Shown: positions 11,244 through 22,509 of the stretch, piece after piece
Layout: every line of letters begins with the position of its first letter
How positions within the stretch are numbered: position 1 is the first letter of the stretch
NCBI GenBank assembly: GCA_037349105.1
Contig: JAYJMM010000085.1
Location: forward strand, 124,001-188,000
Direction: 5' to 3'
DNA: 64,000 nt
Source: Limnomonas spitsbergensis
Lineage: Eukaryota; Chlorophyta; Chlorophyceae; Chlamydomonadales
Translations under genes and position numbers: made by a program
The notes under the pieces: model-generated
What the model saw: only the letters and a program-made list of their open reading frames with translations
What the model was told of the DNA's origin: nothing
Database searches by the model: none

Positions 11244-11318
11244 AGCTCCAGTGCGTGGGATTCGGACCCACATTCCCATTCTTCGCAGAATGATGCTCTA
11301 CCAATTGAGCTACGGAAC
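11244..11318 (-). tRNA. tRNA or tRNA-derived gene, anticodon uncertain
   Basis: Read on the minus strand from 11318. The acceptor strand GTTCCGT is followed by a classic D-arm, AGCTCAATTGGTAGAGC. The T-arm is GTGGG-TCCGAAT-CCCAC. The acceptor strands pair with two wobbles and one mismatch. The anticodon arm CATT...AATG encloses an eight-base loop containing CTGCGAA. If U33 is the T of CT, the anticodon would be GCG (Arg), but the extra loop base makes this doubtful. It may be a decayed tRNA or SINE head. No CCA is encoded, as expected in eukaryotes. Confidence 0.55.
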
Positions 11319-11650
11319 AAGTTTGGTTTCATAAAAAAAAACATTTATGGGCTTCAATTTGGTTTCCCCCTGAAAAGCCCCTGGACAAAGCTTGCAGCCT
11401 TGTATGCTCTCAATATTATAGATTAAAATGTTTAAAATGTATTCACTAGCGAGAAAATATATATCATAGAGTTGAAGCTAACAACTTTGTACGTAAGCTT
11501 TCGATGTGGCTGTGCTTGTAGCGTCCTAGTTGAACATGTGCATATGCTTTGTCCCATCCGGAGGTGGGGGACGGATTTCGTTAGAATCTACGAGGGCTGA
11601 GGCTGCTCGCGTGATATAATCGCGTTTGACAGGTCGGCCATGGTATCAAA

Positions 11651-12242
11651 TCAGTTCGACACGGCACCTTTCACTGCCAAAGTTGAGTTTCGCGCTCCGG
11701 CCACAGGACTGACATAACTTTCACCGACACCTGCGCAAAAATTACCGCTTTCGATCGTAATCGCTGTCGCGGCGGATGGCGTCATTGCACCTTTCTTCCC
11801 ATTTTTATAAATTGGGTGGTTTCGGTGCCGCGCACTCGCTACAGTGACTGGCGTAAATACCACGCTCATGCGTTTTCTTTCTTTCTTTCTACCTACTGAA
11901 ACAACAGGGCACATGGGGCCAAAGGTGCAACAAACAGATTCTCTGACCGTCAGAATGCAGTGTCAAACCGAAGTTGCAAAATAAATGAAATGCCAGCATG
12001 CTTTACCGTTTAGTGGTCCATGGCCCTTGGATGCACGGGCACGGACACTGCGCGACCGCTCTTCCTTGTAGCCAGGAAAAGGACGGGGCATAGCGATGCC
12101 GCCTGTGATCACTAGGTCGTCCTCTGTACAGGAAGGCTCTTGAGCATGATCTGCAGCCCTTTCTTTAGCCTTAGCCCTCGCTCTATTGATTGCCCAAAAC
12201 AATTGTAACTGCCTCTCCATTTTAAATACAGATTGGTTCGCT
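11651..12242 (-). CDS. Two-exon 3-prime gene end, function unknown
   Basis: Exons on the minus strand: 12242-12007 and 11895-11651, with a 111-bp intron (gtaaag to tttcag) and matching phase. The first contains KMERQLQLFWAINRARAKAKER, then a loop with GGIAMPRPFPGYKEERSRS. The second is Arg/Lys-rich and ends GARNSTLAVKGAVSN before TGA. The upstream side is a good acceptor (ctctgtcag) in phase 2. That is exactly the phase left open by the exon at 15145-15014, so these may be the last two exons of the gene starting at 19972. Alternatively this is a separate gene starting at the ATG at 12220. No family recognised. Confidence 0.45.
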
Positions 12243-12399
12243 CTGACAGAGCTTGCGGGCAAAAATGCAGCTGAAAACCCCTGTGCACCCCAAACTATTG
12301 GCTTTGTATGGTTGATTTTCTTGTTTTGTACCTGAAACTATTGGTTTTTATGATATAAAAAACATATCCGATAAAAATACGGTACTAGAAATGGGACTT

Positions 12400-12640
12400 G
12401 CCTTCCGTGACGAAGCCGTCGTTGGGCGAACTCAGCTGAAGGCTGGTTCGCTGAGGGCTCCTAATCGGCTTTGCGCATCCTGGTCTATTTATGAGAGTCT
12501 CTACTTTTTGATCTATTTGCCTCATTGCCTGAGAAGTCGTCGTCGTGAGTACGCGAGACGAGTAGTCAGGGTTGACCAACACTATAGGTTGTGTGCGCTC
12601 TGGACACGCCTTAGAAGAGCTCGCCGATTGCGAAGGCCAG
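12400..12640 (+). repeat. Dispersed repeat shared with 41190-41360
   Basis: The segment reading 'gggcgaactcagctgaaggctgg' and continuing to 'gcatcctggtctattta' is matched in opposite orientation near 41340-41270. There the same frame reads GRTQLEAGTPRAPGRL. The phrase 'cgagtagtcaggg' is also shared. It is part of a mobile element, and the open frame over it (12391-12891) is not supported as a gene. Confidence 0.6.
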
Positions 12641-13109
12641 TGAACTTGCTGAAGGAAGCTGATTGCTTGCTTTGGTGTGCACAAGCTGTGGCAATAGACT
12701 TGACAGCCAGGCACTGGCTTCTTAGTGACAAAGAGTCTGGATGCTGGGTAGCTAGACGGGTGTTTCTTACACTTCCAATGCATGTCCTTGTAAGGGGACT
12801 AAGTGTGAAGAGTGAAGACTATCGGACTGTCCGGGAAAAGGACCCAACAGGCCCAAATAAACTGTATACGGCAAGTTCTGTCTCAGCGTAGCCTGGAAAG
12901 TCAGACTGTGTGGCTTCTTCTTCAAGCTCGGAGATTCCGTGACTGGAACTCGGAGACTCCGTGCCTGAAACTGCGGGATATACGGTTATGTCACGGATAA
13001 GGGAATATTACCGAAATATACTGTGAAACGGATTTGCTATTACCGGGTTTTGCAAGATCCTCTTCTTGGTGATGTCAAGCAGGAATCCGGCTCTTTCTTG
13101 ATATAATTC

Positions 13110-13465
13110 CATTGCCCTAGCGTGATAGAGAGCCTTAAAGGCAGGTTGGGCAGGCCCCCCGAAGGGCGCCACAGACTTTCAACAGTTGTACCGGAGCAGG
13201 CTTGGGTGGGAGGCCCTGGATTTTGTTGTGGACGCAGTAGGCATTGTTGAGACCTAGTTTGTTGCTTTTATTCGTTTTCATGGGGAATATGCTTGCGAGG
13301 GGTAGGGATACTTCGGGCTGCCTTTCCTTTTGGGTGGTTTATTTCTCCTTAGTGTTTTCCCCTTTTACCCCTCTTACCTTAAGTTCATCTTATTTTCTCC
13401 CAATGGGTTGCCCGCGCAGCCGAGCCTTTTTGAGCAGGGCCCAGAGGAGTTATGTCATTGACCTG
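13110..13465 (+). mobile_element. Truncated LINE 3-prime end
   Basis: The remnant 'ttgtaccggagcaggcttggg' corresponds to LYRSRLGWEALDF of ORF2. A UTR and the tail 'gcgcagccgagcctttttgag' to 'ttatgtcattgacc' (13410-13465) follow. The upstream finger region is eroded. Confidence 0.65.
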
Positions 13466-13509
13466 TGTCATTGGTGTTAGTTGAGAAGCCACTTGTTGAC
13501 GTGCTCTCT

Positions 13510-14065
13510 TTTGAGTAGGTGGAGGATGCGCTACATGTGTGCATACAGTGCCCTAGTGTCAGGGACAAGTTACGGGAGCGGGGTGGGCAGGTCCTCCCGG
13601 CGCTGCCACTAACTTCCACCATCTGTACCAGGCTGAGCAGGGATGGGATGCACTTGCTTTTGTGGACTGTGCTGTGGGCATTGTTGAGGGTTGGTTTCTA
13701 GGGATCCTAAGGTGCAGGTGTCGTTACCTTTCCGGCCTTCCCTTTTGGTCCTATTTGTTGTTGTTGTTTGCCCATTTTTTTCCTTCTCTTCACCCTTGTG
13801 ATCAGTGGGGCGCCCTCGCGGCCAAGCAGGGGTGGGATACGCTTGCTTTTGTGGACTTTGCGTTTTTTTAGAGGCTTTGTTGAGGGCTAATCTCTAGTGG
13901 AACTCAGGTGTCGGACTTGGTCTTCTTTGCCTTCCCGGCCTCTCCTTTTGTTCCTTTCCCTCCCTCTTCCTTTTCGTTTCTTCTTTTCTCCCTTCTGAAC
14001 AGTTGGACATTCACGCGGCCGAGCTTTGAGCGGGCCCAGAGGTTTAACGTTATTGACCAATGACA
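13510..14065 (+). mobile_element. LINE 3-prime end, internally duplicated
   Basis: Begins with VEDALHVCIQCPSVRDKLRERG (13519-13585), the Cys/His finger end of ORF2. A degenerate LSRDGMHLL motif follows, then a UTR. A second WDALAF remnant lies at about 13825-13855 and the tail at 14000-14062. From 13690 onward it parallels 6880-7245, so the two loci share a common rearranged source copy. Confidence 0.7.
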
Positions 14066-14554
14066 CCGCTGAAGTCCCTGAGCTTAAGATGCAAGGAGAG
14101 AGGTTGGCAGGTCATGGTCCCTGTTGCAATACACAACCACCACTAATATTGCTGGCTCATCTGTCGCGGTGATTCGCCTTAGTAGCCACGGAAGTATCGG
14201 AATTCACGCAAGCCTCCTGACCGAAAAACAGTTGCTTCAGTCAAACGCACGGTGCAGTCATTCGTCGGATCATCTTCCTTATCGCCCTTGTCGCTGCTGC
14301 TCGTAGCTGTAGTGGCTTCTTAGCTCATCCATGTGTTGCTGGGCACGCCTGAAAATGCAAGGGCAAATGTCCATCACGATTGATGTAGTGAACCCCTCTC
14401 CATAAAACGATTGCTAACAAGACAAGACAGATGCGGCGCCAAACGTCCAAAGTGTATGGTATCCACAGGCAAGTGGAAGCCCTCAATAAAAACAAAACAA
14501 CAACTTGATTGTGGTAAATGATGACTTTTCGTCCTCCCTGAAGTCTCCAACCTG

Positions 14555-14620
14555 ACAGTCGGACGCCCAATCGGCCGCGCCTTTTGGAGCAGGGCGCAGA
14601 GGTGTGACGTCATGACAACT
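14555..14620 (+). mobile_element. Solo LINE tail
   Basis: Reads 'cgcccaatcggccgcgcctt' and then 'gcagaggtgtgacgtcatgac'. No coding remnant lies directly upstream. It falls in the large intron or intergenic gap between the exons at 15014 and 12242. Confidence 0.65.
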
Positions 14621-15013
14621 TCAAAACGATGCAGGGCTGGGCCCCGAGGGCAGATTTAAAACAATCCCCATCGGCATGGTCCCCCCATGGCCACCACACT
14701 GTGCAAATTTCAGGGTGCTTCAGCTCACTGCATACGGACTGGGTTAATTGGCCGGGTTGCAGCTGAAGTGTAGCTCAAGCACCAAACAATAATCAGGTAA
14801 CCTTACCTTCGATGCCGCTGCTGCACCGGCACCAGATCCCGGTCCATGCCCCTTCCTCCAAGAAAGAAAAGACTAAAACAAGGCCACAGTCCCCTTAATC
14901 GCTCTAAAGCCAATGCTGACAGCTCACCACTGTTCTATTTCAGATGCTTCAGCTACCGTTAAGCTATCATTCGGCTACGCCACATCGCCGGCATGCCGAT
15001 GCCACTAGCTCAC

Positions 15014-17677
15014 CTTGAATGTCGCTCCATGACCGGCACTAGGTCCCGCTCCATGCCTCCGACTGTCTCCTCCAATGCTCCTGCAAACTGCCGCGCCCCG
15101 TCCTCGTGGTGCCTCATTCCGCGGCGGGCCTCTTGCCGCAAACCCCTGCACAACAGTTGTGGGTGGCAAACTTCAGCTCAAATTCAATTAAACTGAAGCT
15201 CCGCTTAACCCCAGTCTCATAATGGATCATTCCGCGGCGGGCCTCTTGCTTCAAACCCCTGCACAACGGTTGTTGGTGGCAAATTTCAGCTCCAATCCAG
15301 TTACACTTCAGCTCCAATTCAGTTACACTTCAGCTCAGCATAACCCCAGTCTCATGATGGATCATTCCGCTGCAGGTCTCTTCTTGCAAACCCCTGCATA
15401 ACAGTTATGCCTTGAAAACTCTGCTCCAATTCAGCTACACTTCAGCTTCAACTCAGTTACACTTAAGCTCCAATTCAGCTTCACTGAAGCTCCGCTTAAC
15501 CCCAACCTCATGATGGATCGAACCGCTGCGAGCCTCTTCTTGCAAACCCCTGCATAACAGTTATGCCTTGAAAACTCTGCCCCAATTCAGCCACACTTCA
15601 GCTTCAAAACAGTTACACTTAAGCTCAGCATAAACCCAGTCTCATGATGGGTCATTCCGCCACGGGCCTCTTGTTGGAAACACCTGCATCATAACTAAGC
15701 CTTGGCAGTTTCAGTTCCAAGTCAGCTACACTTCAGCTCAGCTACACCCCATTATCATGATGGATCAAACTGCGGCGGGCCCCAAGTTGGAAACCCTGCA
15801 TAGTACACAGCGATGTCATCCTTCATATGCATCTACACTCCATTACAGCTAAATTGAGCAAGACCCGGACCTCATGACGACTCAACACGCATCAGGTCAC
15901 TCATTGCAAACCCCAGCACGGTGCACACCAGTGGTACGTGTAGCGCACTTCAGCCACTTTCTGTCCCATAGTCAAGGATACACAGCACTCCGTGCACAGT
16001 GCTGTTTTTACACGCTTCAGCTACACTTACCCTACACCCTGCGTCCTGCGGGTAAGTGCAGGCGCAGGCTGTTCTGTCAAGACGGCCTGCCAGGCTGTCA
16101 ATTCAAAGCCTTATTTCAATTAAGGCTGTGAATTGTTGGTGCAGCTGAAGAGCCGTTGACAATTGATAACAAAATAGATTACCGGTATTCGTAATCAAGT
16201 TATTTTGTTTAGGGTTTAACCCCCCACACATCCTGCCTCCTGCCTCCTGCCTCCTCGCCCAGCTCCTGCAGTCCACCCTTGCTCCGGGTACAGGCACAAC
16301 CATGTCAAGCCAGCATCCCGCTAAGTTCTTTCCTACACAGTAGGTACGCAATGCCTGGCAATCTTAAGCATCAGCATCTCTCTTTGGAAGGAATCATCCC
16401 ACACCAAAAAATCACATCAACCCCTTTCGCTGCCACCCCACACCACAAAAATATGTTTGTGTACCTCCCCTAGCGCCCCATAACTCCCCCTTGGCGCGCT
16501 GTACTGCCAAGGTGTTTCCCACTCAGTACGAACGCAATGCTTGGCATTTTTGGAAGCAGCACAATTGGCAGCACTTCTCTTTTCGAAGAACCGGTAATCC
16601 CCTACACACCAAATATCCCCATTCCACCCCACCCCCACCAATATGTTTGCGTACCTCACCTAACAGCCCCCCGTAACTCCCCCTTGGCGCGTTGTAGCCG
16701 CTCCTCTAAGCTGCGGCGGGCCTGCTGAGGATCCCCGTCCTCTATCACGAACACGGCGGTGGCGCCCAACGCCGCTCCCACCACCAGCGTGGGTAGCAGG
16801 TCTGCGACCATCAGACGAGGAGCAAAAGTATATGAGGCTTTATATGGTTAAAAGACGCGCCCAGCACTGCTCCCACCACCAGCATCCGTAGCAGGTCTAC
16901 AACCATCAGATAGGGTACGCCAGGGGATCACCAGTATATGTTTAACGAGGTCTGATGGATGAAATATTCAAGGATGCGCCCAGCAGGGATCCCACGACCA
17001 GCGTCCGTAGCAGGTCTGTAACAATCAGACGGGGCAAACCCGGTATTTGTTCTAGAAGGGCTCATATGGTTTGAGGAAACGACCAGCACAGATCCCATCA
17101 GCAGTTTCAGTAGCCTACCATCATCATACTGAGCACGTCAGTTTTCATTTAAGCAGGTCCGCAACCATCAGACGTGTCACTTCAGGGTTTGTTTCAGAAG
17201 GTCTGCTGGGCTAAAGGTTTAAGGACGCGCCCAGCACTACTCCCACCAACAGCGTCAGCAGCAGGTACGAAACCAGGACACATGATGTGTGAGGTATGAA
17301 AACCTCCACACACAGATCTTGGGCATGCATGCATGCAGGTAGCCAGGCAGGTAGCCAGGCAGGTGGGCAGGCAGGCAGGCCTAGGGCAAGCAGACAGACA
17401 GGTAGATAGACATGCAAGTCTAGGCCAGACAGGCAGACAGGCAGGTAGGCCTAGGGCAGGCAGACTGACAGGTAGATAGACATGCAAGTCTTGGCCAGGC
17501 AGGCAGACAGGCATGTAGGCCTAGGGCAGGCAGACGAGCTGACAGGAAGACAGGCAGACGAGCAGACGAGCAGACGAGCAGACGAGCAGACGAGCAGACA
17601 GGCAGGCAGGCGGGCAGGCGGGCAGGCGGGCAGACAGGCAGACAGGCAGACAGGCAGGCAGACAGGCAGGCAGGCAG

Positions 17678-17708
<31 letters not shown>

Positions 17709-19972
17709 AGCAGACAGGCAGACAGGCAGGCAGGCAGACAGGCAGACAGGCAGACAGGCAGACAGGCAGGCAGACGAGCAGACAGGCAGACGAGCAGACA
17801 GGCAGACAGGCAGACAGGCAGGCAGACAGGCAGACAGGCAGGCAGACGAGCAGACAGGCAGACGAGCAGACAGGCAGACAGGCAGGCAAGCAGACGGATA
17901 GGCAATGCAATTAGGTTAACATCAAGTGCCACGCAAGTGCACACAAAATGTGACACACGTTAGCGCTGTCCAGCAGAAACGTACCCAGCATAGAGCCAGG
18001 ATGTCAGAGAGCCACACAAATTTACAGGAAGGGCCACACAACGGTGCTTTCCACACATCCCAGATTTCCACACGTCATCCCTGCTCAGCAGGAGCGTACC
18101 CAAGATTGGGCTCGATAGACGGCCGACCACCGGGATCCTGCGTATGAGCTTCTTCATCCAGTGCACCACCAGGAGGCCGGCGGCACAGCCCACGCTGTAC
18201 CTGCAGCCACACATACAAGATAAGAACGTTACTGGCTGTGGATAAATTGAACAAATATCTACAAAGCCGTCAGCACAAATCATGCTGCACCGGCAGCCAC
18301 ACGTTGCAGATACGAAAGTTACCGGCTGGGGAAAGTTACCGGCTGGGGAAAGTTACCGGCTGGGGAAAGTTACCGGCTGGGAAAAGTTACCGGCTGGGGA
18401 AAGTTACCGGCTGGGGATGCGATAGTCAAAGGAAAATGTTTGGTAGGCCAGTAGCACAGGCCATGCTGTACCTACAGCCATACCTTGCAGATCCCAAGGT
18501 AACTGGCTGTGCATACAATAGTCAAAAGGATAATTAATTAGCGGGCCAGAAGCACAGTCTAGCAGCTCCTGCATCCACATGATTGATGTTTCTGGCTGGG
18601 GGTGGGGCTGGGTGCACAGCAAAATTCAAGCAATGGGTGTCAGGCCCCAAAAAACAGACTTATCAAGATCTTGTGACGTTTTCTTGGGATGGGCAGCTAA
18701 ATGAGTTTGGGAAGAACCTGTACCAGCCTAGGCCGCTTAGTGAGCACCGTGGCAGCTGCACAAAACAGGCTACGCTGAAGAGGAATGCTGGCTGTCATAG
18801 TTCATTACCATCTGCGCCAGACCACCATCGTCAGGCCCCGCTGAGCAACCACTACGGGGCCCAAGGGGACCAAACCTTGACTTGCCCTGCGGCCGGTTGA
18901 CCCAAATCAGCAGGGCTTGCAACAGCATGTCCCCACACCCACAGGCCGTAATACATCTGAAATGTAGCGGACCGATAAGCGCCATGATAACCAGAACATA
19001 CAGCTCCAGAGTACAAAGTGCTGGCTGTTCCCAACAGCCATGCTCCTTAGCTAGTTTTTACGGTGAGCAAAGCACACAATGTGCCTGTGACCCTTGGCTA
19101 GCTTTCAGTACCTGCAGCACAGTCCACTCCACGCTGTACCTGTACTCCTTGGCTGGTAATTAGCCTCAGAGGGGCTCCGCGATTGGCGGCAGTCCACTGT
19201 TTTGATATATTTGAGAGTACCGGTAAATCATTAAATGAATGAAGAAATCAAGCTGCAATGATAAGCTGCTTACGATTATGCCAGCCCCGTGCCCTCACTG
19301 CGTATCGAGGATGCTTCAGAAGTTCAGCTATAACTCAGCTACATCCTGGCCTACTGCCTTTGAGGCCAAGTACTGCAAGCCCCGCGGCTTGGGCCAACGG
19401 CTACAGGGTGATCAAGGCCTGATCCACCTTTGCGCAGTGAAGGCTTCCCAGGTGCCAGCCTTAGATGGTCTGATGACCAAAGAAAAAAAGAAAAAAAGAT
19501 ATACACCCTGAGGCGTGGATTCAGGAAGGCACCCATTCGGCCGTAGCACTGGGTAACCTACCATCTAACACGTGTGCGGCTTAAGTGCCCATATTATGAC
19601 AGTTGTCAAGGCAGGGACCAACATGGACCACCATGCTGATGAGTAATGAGTTGCCTTTGTCGCAGCTGATGAGTGCCCACCTCCTCCCACATGGCATGGC
19701 AGATCTCAGAACTCAGCCTCGCACCTAGCCGCACTCGAGTCAAGGAATCTCGTCGTCTTCTCTTTCTCGCCTCGCTGTTTCCTGAAGAGATCTTCTGCGG
19801 CTTCCCGGCTGCCCCTGCTGCTGGAACCCCCTCGCGGCTCAGGCCAGGACATGGGTCGAATGGAGCAGCAACTGCAAATGTGAAACGTGTGGTGATTCGG
19901 ACGGCGCAGCCCAGATCTATTCGATGAGGCAGAAAAGTGATGTGACAACACTCGGTCTACGAATCTCGCCAT
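15014..19972 (-). CDS. Unknown protein with basic leader and two hydrophobic segments (4 exons, likely more)
   Basis: Exons: 19972-19725 (starts MARFVDRVLSHHFSASS), 18200-18100, 16801-16660, 15145-15014. All junction phases match, with acceptors ctgcag, gtcgcag and gtgcag. Exon 1 is Arg/Ser/His-rich and looks like an organelle import leader (inference). Exon 2 carries GCAAGLLVVHWMKKLIRR, a hydrophobic stretch followed by a basic loop. Exon 3 carries LLPTLVVGAALGATAVFVI followed by a charged helix, QQARRSLEERLQRAKGEL. Exon 4 is amphipathic (ALEETVGGMERDLVPVMERH). This suggests a small organellar membrane protein with a soluble C-terminus. Family not recognised. The open phase fits the exons at 12242-11651. 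Head-to-head with the L33 gene. Confidence 0.6.
15225..15930 (-). repeat. Tandem copies of an exon's acceptor edge (intron array)
   Basis: The acceptor region and first bases of the exon at 15145 ('gcctcttgc...aaacccctgcacaac' on plus) recur near 15245, 15375, 15530, 15660, 15780 and 15890, with spacers rich in 'acttcagct'. The copies decay with distance. All lie upstream of the exon in transcription, inside its intron. Confidence 0.8.
16330..16690 (-). repeat. About 190-bp duplication including an exon's 3-prime edge
   Basis: The stretch near 16330-16500 repeats 16510-16690. The phrase 'aatatgtttg' recurs 191 bp apart, and 'cccttggcgcg(c/t)tgta' recurs at both ends. The repeated phrase is the end of the exon at 16801-16660 with its donor. 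In the second copy the donor is mutated (gggagg). Confidence 0.7.
16860..17275 (-). repeat. Tandem copies of the 5-prime edge of the exon at 16801
   Basis: The phrase 'gcgcccagca' followed by 'ccaccagcgtccgtagcagg' recurs near 16860, 16980 and 17225. Each copy preserves the acceptor and a readable LLRTLVVG-like peptide. These are echoes of the true exon, which reads LLPTLVVGAALGA. Confidence 0.8.
17325..17900. repeat. (caggcaga/cagg)n microsatellite
   Basis: About 570 bp of 'caggcaggcaga', 'cgagcaga' and related tetranucleotide-based units. Open on both strands as Arg/Gln/Asp-rich or Cys/Leu/Pro-rich frames by repetition only. It lies in the intron between the exons at 18200-18100 and 16801-16660. 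Confidence 0.9.
18300..18425. repeat. 17-bp tandem repeat, about six copies
   Basis: The unit 'aaagttaccggctgggg' is repeated head to tail at 18318-18416. Flanking it, degenerate copies of the exon-18200 acceptor ('ca(c/t)gctgtacctgcagcca') lie near 18285 and 18465. Confidence 0.85.
19504..19565. repeat. Dispersed repeat shared with 26250
   Basis: Reads 'gaggcgtggattcaggaagg' and 'cggccgtagca'. A near match begins at 26250 ('gaggcgtggattaaggaagg'). Both are followed by a 'ta(a)cctaccat'-like end. Confidence 0.6.
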
Positions 19973-20224
19973 GCCAGGGTTTTCAAATTTCGAGGGTTGA
20001 TTGGGTCCAGGGGGCCTCATTGGGGTAATTGTGGAGATTACAAGCCGAGCGATTGATCGAGCAATCCGTCTTCATCAGCTTTATCTTGTTGAAGCCACTC
20101 TGTGTAGCGTCTCATTCTCGACTGTGTTCATTGAGACGGCCAGTGCATCAGGGAGCATCGTTAAATCCTCTCGTCCCCATCACTCCGTCCGTCTGACACT
20201 TCAGCAGTGCATATAGACGTCTCT

Positions 20225-20273
20225 GAACTAGCGATATAATATCTAAAGAGTCGATTGGCCTGCTCGATCGCTG
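20225..20273 (+). promoter_or_regulatory. Probable core promoter of the L33 gene
   Basis: An AT-rich TATA-like run, 'gcgatataatatctaaag', lies 30-45 bases before the start codon at 20274. The space to the divergent start at 19972 is only about 300 bp and also serves the opposite gene. Inferred from sequence only. Confidence 0.4.
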
Positions 20274-20568
20274 ATGGCTGGGGCCGCGAAGAAGAGTGTG
20301 CGCATGCTGGTGAAGGTGTGGCGGAACAGAACACGCGTTTTTCTTGCAGCCCTACCCCGGCGTTCCGTAGCTTTTCGTCATCCTTGAGAGGATAATATCC
20401 CGTGCCACCCATTGCCTCACTTCTCTGCAGTTGGTGAGCGCTGCGCGAACGGGCTACTTTTACGTGACGGAGAAGAACCCCAGGAACATGCCTTGGAAGC
20501 TCAAGCTCATGAAGTACGACCCCATTGTGAAGCAGCACGTGCTGTTCGAGGAGCAAAAGCTCAAGTAG
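20274..20568 (+). CDS. MRPL33: Mitochondrial large-subunit ribosomal protein bL33m
   Basis: Two exons, 20274-20315 and 20431-20568, with a 115-bp intron (gtgtgg to ctctgcag) in phase 0, giving 59 residues. The protein starts MAGAAKKSVRMLVK and continues LVSAARTGYFYVTEKNP. It ends with KYDPIVKQHVLFEEQKLK, the invariant bL33 signature 'KYDP.v..HVlF.E.K.K'. Length and sequence match the short plant/algal mitochondrial form. It lacks the Cys4 zinc site, as usual for this group. bL33 sits in the large ribosomal subunit near the E-site. The gene appears intact. It is head-to-head with the minus-strand gene starting at 19972. Start chosen as the only in-frame ATG before the conserved block. Confidence 0.92.
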
Positions 20569-20569
20569 C

Positions 20570-22500
20570 CGGCAGAGGTGTGCACATGTACGGGTCGGGC
20601 TGGCCATGCATGCTGGCAATGCATGTATAGCTGGGATGTGAACGAGGTGTAACTTGTGAGGGTCGTGATTGTCGCAAGTATATCCCAAAACTCCTCACAC
20701 TATGTGGATCTCTTTCACTGGGGCAGGCCTGGGATGAATTTACTGCTCTGTTTAAAGGTACTCCCTCATGCATGCATAGCCGTATTCTTTTGTTCACCAG
20801 ACCACCTTTGGCAAGCCATTGGGCAGCCACCACAGAGCCCTTGTGGACAAAACTTTGACTAGGATGAATTCAATGCCCCTGCAGCAGGTTCCCGCTCTTG
20901 CATGCAGGGCCTGCCTGCCTGCGGTCGGACGGATGTAATAGTGCATGATGTTTGTTGCATGGCACCACCAGTTGTGCAATTTGCTGTTTGGAAATGTAGC
21001 ACCTTCATTCACCTCCGGGTGCTTAGGCTTAAATTCAGCCACGTGTAAGCTTTCGGCCGGGGAAACTTGGTTCGGCGTACCCTGCTGCTTGTGCCCCCGG
21101 TCGTAGGCCGATCTAGGGTAGATCCGGAAAGTGGTTTAGTGCTTCCTGGGGGCTCTCTCCTCCCCATTTAAACCTCAGTATTGGTAGGATTTATTGTTGT
21201 GGGCTTCAGGTTCCACCTCCTGGACAGGCTTATATAATCCAGTGGGAGCCCTGGGTTCTCAGAGTGCCTGCTTTTAGTCCTGACTGTTAAACATCTGTGG
21301 CGTTATGCCACGCACATCTCTGTCCGGCATACTCAATGCGGGTGGACAGCCATAGCCAATGTCTTTCTCGTTGCAATACCTTCAGCAAATATATGGACAT
21401 ATTTTTTGGGCATTTGCATGCCATTGGCCATGAGCCCATGATGTTGGCCATGATGTACATTTGGACCGTCATAACACACTATGGGCCATGTTCTCATAGT
21501 GCGTCTTCATCCGGGCTCATTGCGCCATGCGCGCATTTCAAACATAACGATTTTGCTTTTTTTTGCAACCGAGGGAATCCTCGCATGACATGGGGGGTTA
21601 AAACCTGAACCCATCTCTCTCCTGCAGGAGGTGTCCTCACACGCCATGAAGGTTTCAACAATCCAACCTATATCCTCCCGCAGGTGGCGTCGTCATATGA
21701 GGTGGAGAGTGGCTTCGGCATGGCTTGGGAGCCACACACCTTGTTCCTGCATGCTGCGGGGGCAGCACCATGATGTCAGGATGCTGCAGGGGGCAGCACT
21801 TCCGTGCCAGCATGCCTCAAAGGCAGCACGCTTGTGCCAAAATTCATACTAAGGGAAAGAAGAGCTGATGGACCAGAGCTCAAGAACTCAAGCCTCACAC
21901 AGCCTCTCCCAACAGCTGTGCCTTCAGCGTTTAAGAACGGTGCCATGGAGCATCTCCCTGCGAATGCATCATGGAGCCTCTCCTATCAGTAGTTTCACGG
22001 CGCGTGTTCTGGGCTATCGACGCTGAGCGCAGCACTGGAGCCTCTCCCAGCATCTGTGCCTTGAGCGTCTGAGAACGGTGCTGTTGAGCACCTTCCATTA
22101 GCAGTGCCATGGAGAATCTCCTTGTAACTGCGCCTTGGAGCCCCTCCCATAAGCAGTGCCATGGCATTTGTTATGGGCCCCCAGATGCTGAGCGCAGCCT
22201 TGGAGAGTCTCCCCAAAACAAGACTGTGGCACATCTCTGAACAGCAGTGTCGTCGAGACCCCCCCAAAAGCATGGCCATTGCAGGAGCTGTGGGCTGTCA
22301 CATGCTGTGCGCTGGCATCAACTAGGTTTATATTTCTTTTGGTAGTAATCCCTTGAGCACGAAGCTTACCAACATAATTGCCTTGGTGTCGCCGTACATT
22401 CGTTAGGGCTGGAATTGATTTGTGGGCACCTCATCTGTTGGCCAATGGACCACTACGGACTGTTAATCTGAATTTCCAAACGCCAGCATGAATTCCCTAT
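20570..22500. other. Downstream of L33: no gene recognised; degenerate 60-80 bp repeats at 21640-22290
   Basis: From 20570 to 21600 no exon or domain was seen. Between 21640 and 22290 phrases such as 'gcctctccca(g/t)ca', 'gtgccatgga' and 'agcagtgcc' recur every 50-80 bp. This is an old tandem array. Confidence 0.45.
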
Positions 22501-22509
22501 CACGTGTGC

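Noticed and set aside
17420..17956. Arg/Gln/Asp and Cys/Leu/Pro repeat ORFs
   Set aside because: Six-frame products of the (caggcaga)n microsatellite in an intron.
20161..20688. 175-codon minus-strand ORF over the L33 gene
   Set aside because: Antisense shadow; the plus strand encodes a clearly conserved bL33.
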